The position numbers and the translations under genes were made by a program. Positions 61,108 through 64,000 of a stretch of 64,000 bases of DNA are shown here, piece after piece. Below the pieces are notes generated by a model. That model saw only the letters and a list, made by a program, of their open reading frames with translations. It had not been told where the DNA came from and made no database searches. The stretch covers positions 5,304,312-5,368,311 of the forward strand of contig NC_092675.1 of assembly GCF_964355755.1 (NCBI RefSeq), in the 5' to 3' direction. The first letter of the stretch is position 1. Each line of letters opens with the position of its first letter. Source of the DNA: Antedon mediterranea. Its lineage: Eukaryota; Echinodermata; Crinoidea; Comatulida; Antedonidae.

Positions 61108-61318
61108 AACAACAGGCCTTGTCTTTTAAGGCGAGTGAGTGCGATCACTCGCCTAACACACTCCTAAACTGCTCTTGAGGAGTGCGATTTACAACACGCC
61201 TAAATTTGGTAAACTTCTACACATCAAAATACAAACAGCACACCTACAGCACCCCTGAATGTATTGAGGAGTGCAATTTGTAGCACACCTATAATTTTTA
61301 AAAGACAAAGCCTGTAAC
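61108..61318. mobile_element. MITE-like element, AGGCTTTGTCTTTT termini
   Basis: ACAGGCCTTGTCTTTTAAGG at the left and AAAAGACAAAGCCTGT at the right are inverted. Subterminal GAGGAGTGCGATTTACAACA and GAGGAGTGCAATTTGTAGCA repeat directly inside, together with the GCGAGTGAGTGCGATCACTC foldback. A lone AAAGGCTTTGTCTTTAA end recurs at about 61535. Confidence 0.65.
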
Positions 61319-63600
61319 AACAACATTTTTAGTTTACATTACATCTTAAAATGTTGCCACACTGTGTGTCTATTGATTTTACATTGTGTGACACAATCAA
61401 TAGAACATTATGGTATGTTAGCCATACAGGTAGTTTTACACTGTTATATTTCTATGGATACCAATGTAATATAATCAGTAATAACCTAAGGATATAGACA
61501 CAACATCAATTAATTATTATAGTGATGTACAGTAAAAGGCTTTGTCTTTAACATTAAAGCAAAAATCATCAGTGTACTTTACCCTCTGTGTCATATTATA
61601 TCATGGTGGACCTCCATGATTTCTTTTCACCACCAGTATGAAAAATATTGTACAAAAAGGTTTTATTTATGAGGCAGTAGGAGAGGATTCCAGTGGGAAA
61701 AGATGGACACTTTCTATTTTAAGCCTAATTAATAATATCCCACAATCTGCAATAATAAAGTAATTGAGTGACTAAAATTCACACATTAGAAAACAAGCAA
61801 TCCAATTAAATGGCACTTCCAAATGTCTACAGGGTCAGGGGTTCCTTAAGGGTAAGGTTATATACAACAAATGATGTAATTATCAAGCATTATCAAAATA
61901 TCCAAATAACACATCATCTAATTAAAAACATGAAATACAAATTGGCCATACTGTACAGTAGGCTACAGTGGCAGATCCAGATTTTGTATTATAGTAGGAG
62001 AGAGGGGATAGGAAATAACATTTTACAATGAATTGCTGAATTACTGTATCATCATAATATCATAATGCTGTCATTTTCAACCATTTGAATCTGCATATGA
62101 ACTGTCTGACATGGTCTACTCAATCCAAAGGCTACAGTAGTGACAGTAGACAAACACTAAATTCATCTTTAATTTATATATTTCTGTTTTTGTTGGGTGC
62201 ATCAGTTATTTGTGCTATAAATCCATTAAAAATAATATTACTGTACTGATATTATTTTTTTTCTCATATTATACTAAATTATTGCAATGGCCTCTGTAAC
62301 ATTAATGCAATTTCATAATAAAATTACCGATTAATATGAAAAAAGACCTCATGAGAATTTGTCTGTCCCACAAAATTACTCAGAAAATTAATTTAAATTT
62401 TTAACTTATTAAGTTCATCAAAACACAAGATCAAATTCTATGATACATTTCCTTCAAATTAGTATTTTCAATGTCTAGTAAACAACAGAACAATATTACT
62501 CATCCTACAAAAAATTTATAAACACAAATGAAATAATATTAATATTTCTTATAAAATTATTTTTTTTTAAATAGAGAATATTGTTCATAAAATGGAAAAG
62601 AATTTTTTTTTTTAAAGACAAAATGAATTGACAAAAGCATGAGATGAATGTACTCAAGTTTAGCACATGGGTTGTCGAGAATGGCTTTATGGTGATGGAT
62701 TTTATCATAGATACAGTATTATTATATAATATCTTTTAGAACATGGAGGGAGGTACTGTAAAGGCTTTCATCTTCTGGTAATACAGAAATGGCTGCTGCA
62801 ATCAAAGTTAAATCAAAATCTGATGAAAATATCTATAATCTAAATGTTGTTGAATATCTTTGGTATGACATTAAATAATATAATATCCCTAATACAAATT
62901 ATAGTATCCAGTTAGGTCCATCACTTTCAGCAGGCCGCAAACAAATTGATTGCAACTTAGGCCTATTCCTACAGGTACCAACGGTGTCCACATATCACCC
63001 GCTAGGCTGGCTGTCAACTAATTAATCAATCAAGTAAATAAATACTGGACTGGTGGACCCCTGGCCTGGCTTGTGACGTCTGGTTGGGCCAGCCTGAGGT
63101 GAGTGCCAGTGTATCTGTACTGCCTGAAACTGTTACTATTTAATATAATAAAATGTATTAACTATGTACATACCTATAAATACGAATAACAACTAAGTTT
63201 GCTTCTTGTAGGCCTCAAATTTTGTGGAAACCACTGCCAGCTTCCAACACGCAAGTTCACTTCCGTGTTGACTTTATACCGGTTGGCTTCACACACGTAC
63301 TTAAATCGCAGTTTCCGTAGTAAAATCAATATACAGCAAAGCTACTGGCTTTTGAATATTCATAAGATTACGTCACAGAGAAAGATACATCATTTGCGTT
63401 TGCCCCCTCATTACTTGAAACTTCTCGCCAACCACAATTATTTTAATCCAAAATGCCAATTTTGAACTAAAAACTCTTTTGCTTGGATAAGGTTGCTCCA
63501 GTAATAAAAATTATGTCAAAGTCAGGAAATAATAGAAAAACGCATTTTATCAGCACAAGCCAAATAACGAAACATTTTTTCAGCTTTGTAGGGAACTTAC

Positions 63601-63720
63601 GGTTTGCGACGAGGTGAGAAGCGAGGACACACATGCCAATATCTGCAGATGCTCACAATGAACTAGCATGACTTAGTTTGGTCGTCGCAAATCGAAAGCG
63701 CCCTAATATCTTGTATCAAA
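63601..63720 (-). other. Candidate non-coding first exon of the RASSF gene
   Basis: On the minus strand GTCGCAAACC is followed by GTAAGTTCCC, a near-ideal 5' splice site at 63600/63601. The 100 bp upstream is richer in CG than the surroundings. GTTTGCGACGA and TCGTCGCAAAT form an 11-bp inverted pair flanking it. The link to RASSF is inferred from strand, position and the acceptor at 58022. Confidence 0.3.
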
Positions 63721-64000
63721 CATCTTTCAGTAGCTAGCAGTATCATTCAAAAACAAAAAATTAAGACAATACATTTTTTTTTTCAAAAATCTTTTATATA
63801 TTTAACTTATTCATAATTTTTGACAAGATAAACACATTCTATTTATTTTTATTTTATTTTATTCAGTTGTCATAATAATCCTTTCATACATAAAGTATTA
63901 TCATCAACATTACACTTATTTGACAGGCTATATCTGCCTATTCACTGAGGTTAAGTACTGAGGCAAAATGTACACCCAACATTATTTGGATTATTACCAG

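Larger units (their letters stand above)
58022..64000. other. RASSF upstream region, intronic or intergenic
   Basis: No coding exon is supportable. It contains a tandem duplication (60503-60608), a SINE (60684-60992), a MITE-like element (61108-61318) and a possible spliced non-coding first exon near 63601-63720. If that exon is real, 58022-63600 is the first intron of the RASSF gene. Confidence 0.45.

Noticed and set aside
63199-63465. 88-codon plus-strand open frame at the right end
   Set aside because: No domain, no splice context and no similarity I recognise; length is within chance for this sequence.

Overview
The window is invertebrate animal DNA, AT-rich and intron-rich with GT-AG introns. 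Gene content (METTL14, a CHCHD1-type mitoribosomal protein, a HELT-type bHLH factor, an EFCAB6-type EF-hand protein, a long cadherin, a RASSF2/4/6-type protein) and the abundant dispersed octamer TAGGCCTA suggest a deuterostome invertebrate. An echinoderm such as a crinoid or holothurian is my best guess; this is inference. All six protein genes were rebuilt from splice sites read by eye. In each one the summed coding exons are divisible by three and give a length close to the known family, or for EFCAB6 a shorter one.

Layout: 1-2366 is intergenic with SINEs and a MITE. CHCHD1-like (-) lies at 2367-4322, and METTL14 (+) at 4855-11042 is head to head with it across about 530 bp. 11043-13696 is the METTL14 3' UTR plus a 5S-rRNA-headed SINE. 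HELT-like (-) is at 13697-15395, with a TATA box, an E/N-box and a Su(H)-type site upstream. 15396-18751 is intergenic. EFCAB6-like (-) is at 18752-27765 with 15 coding exons. 27766-29649 is intergenic. A single-pass cadherin (-) runs 29650-47619 with 33 coding exons and 1408 residues; it has about ten cadherin repeats, a juxtamembrane domain and a C-terminal TDV PDZ ligand. 47620-53655 is repeat-bearing intergenic DNA. RASSF2/4/6-like (-) is at 53656-57983, and 58022-64000 is upstream sequence with repeats and a possible non-coding first exon near 63601.

The accessory content is a dense set of short non-autonomous elements: at least four SINE types (tRNA-Leu/Ser-like head, two other tRNA-like heads, 5S rRNA head) and about seven MITE-like families, several in multiple copies. 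No intact autonomous element is seen, only a short reverse-transcriptase tail relic. The strongest observations are: (1) a tandem duplication of the 3' end of METTL14 exon 7 with its 5' splice site, giving a second consensus donor 114 nt downstream through an uninterrupted reading frame; (2) two arrays of palindromic TTGCGCAA units facing each other in METTL14 intron 1; (3) head and tail exchange between 5S-derived and tRNA-derived SINEs; (4) a 15-nt microexon in the cadherin tail. The genes do not form a pathway; the head-to-head METTL14/CHCHD1 pair is the only arrangement that suggests shared regulation.
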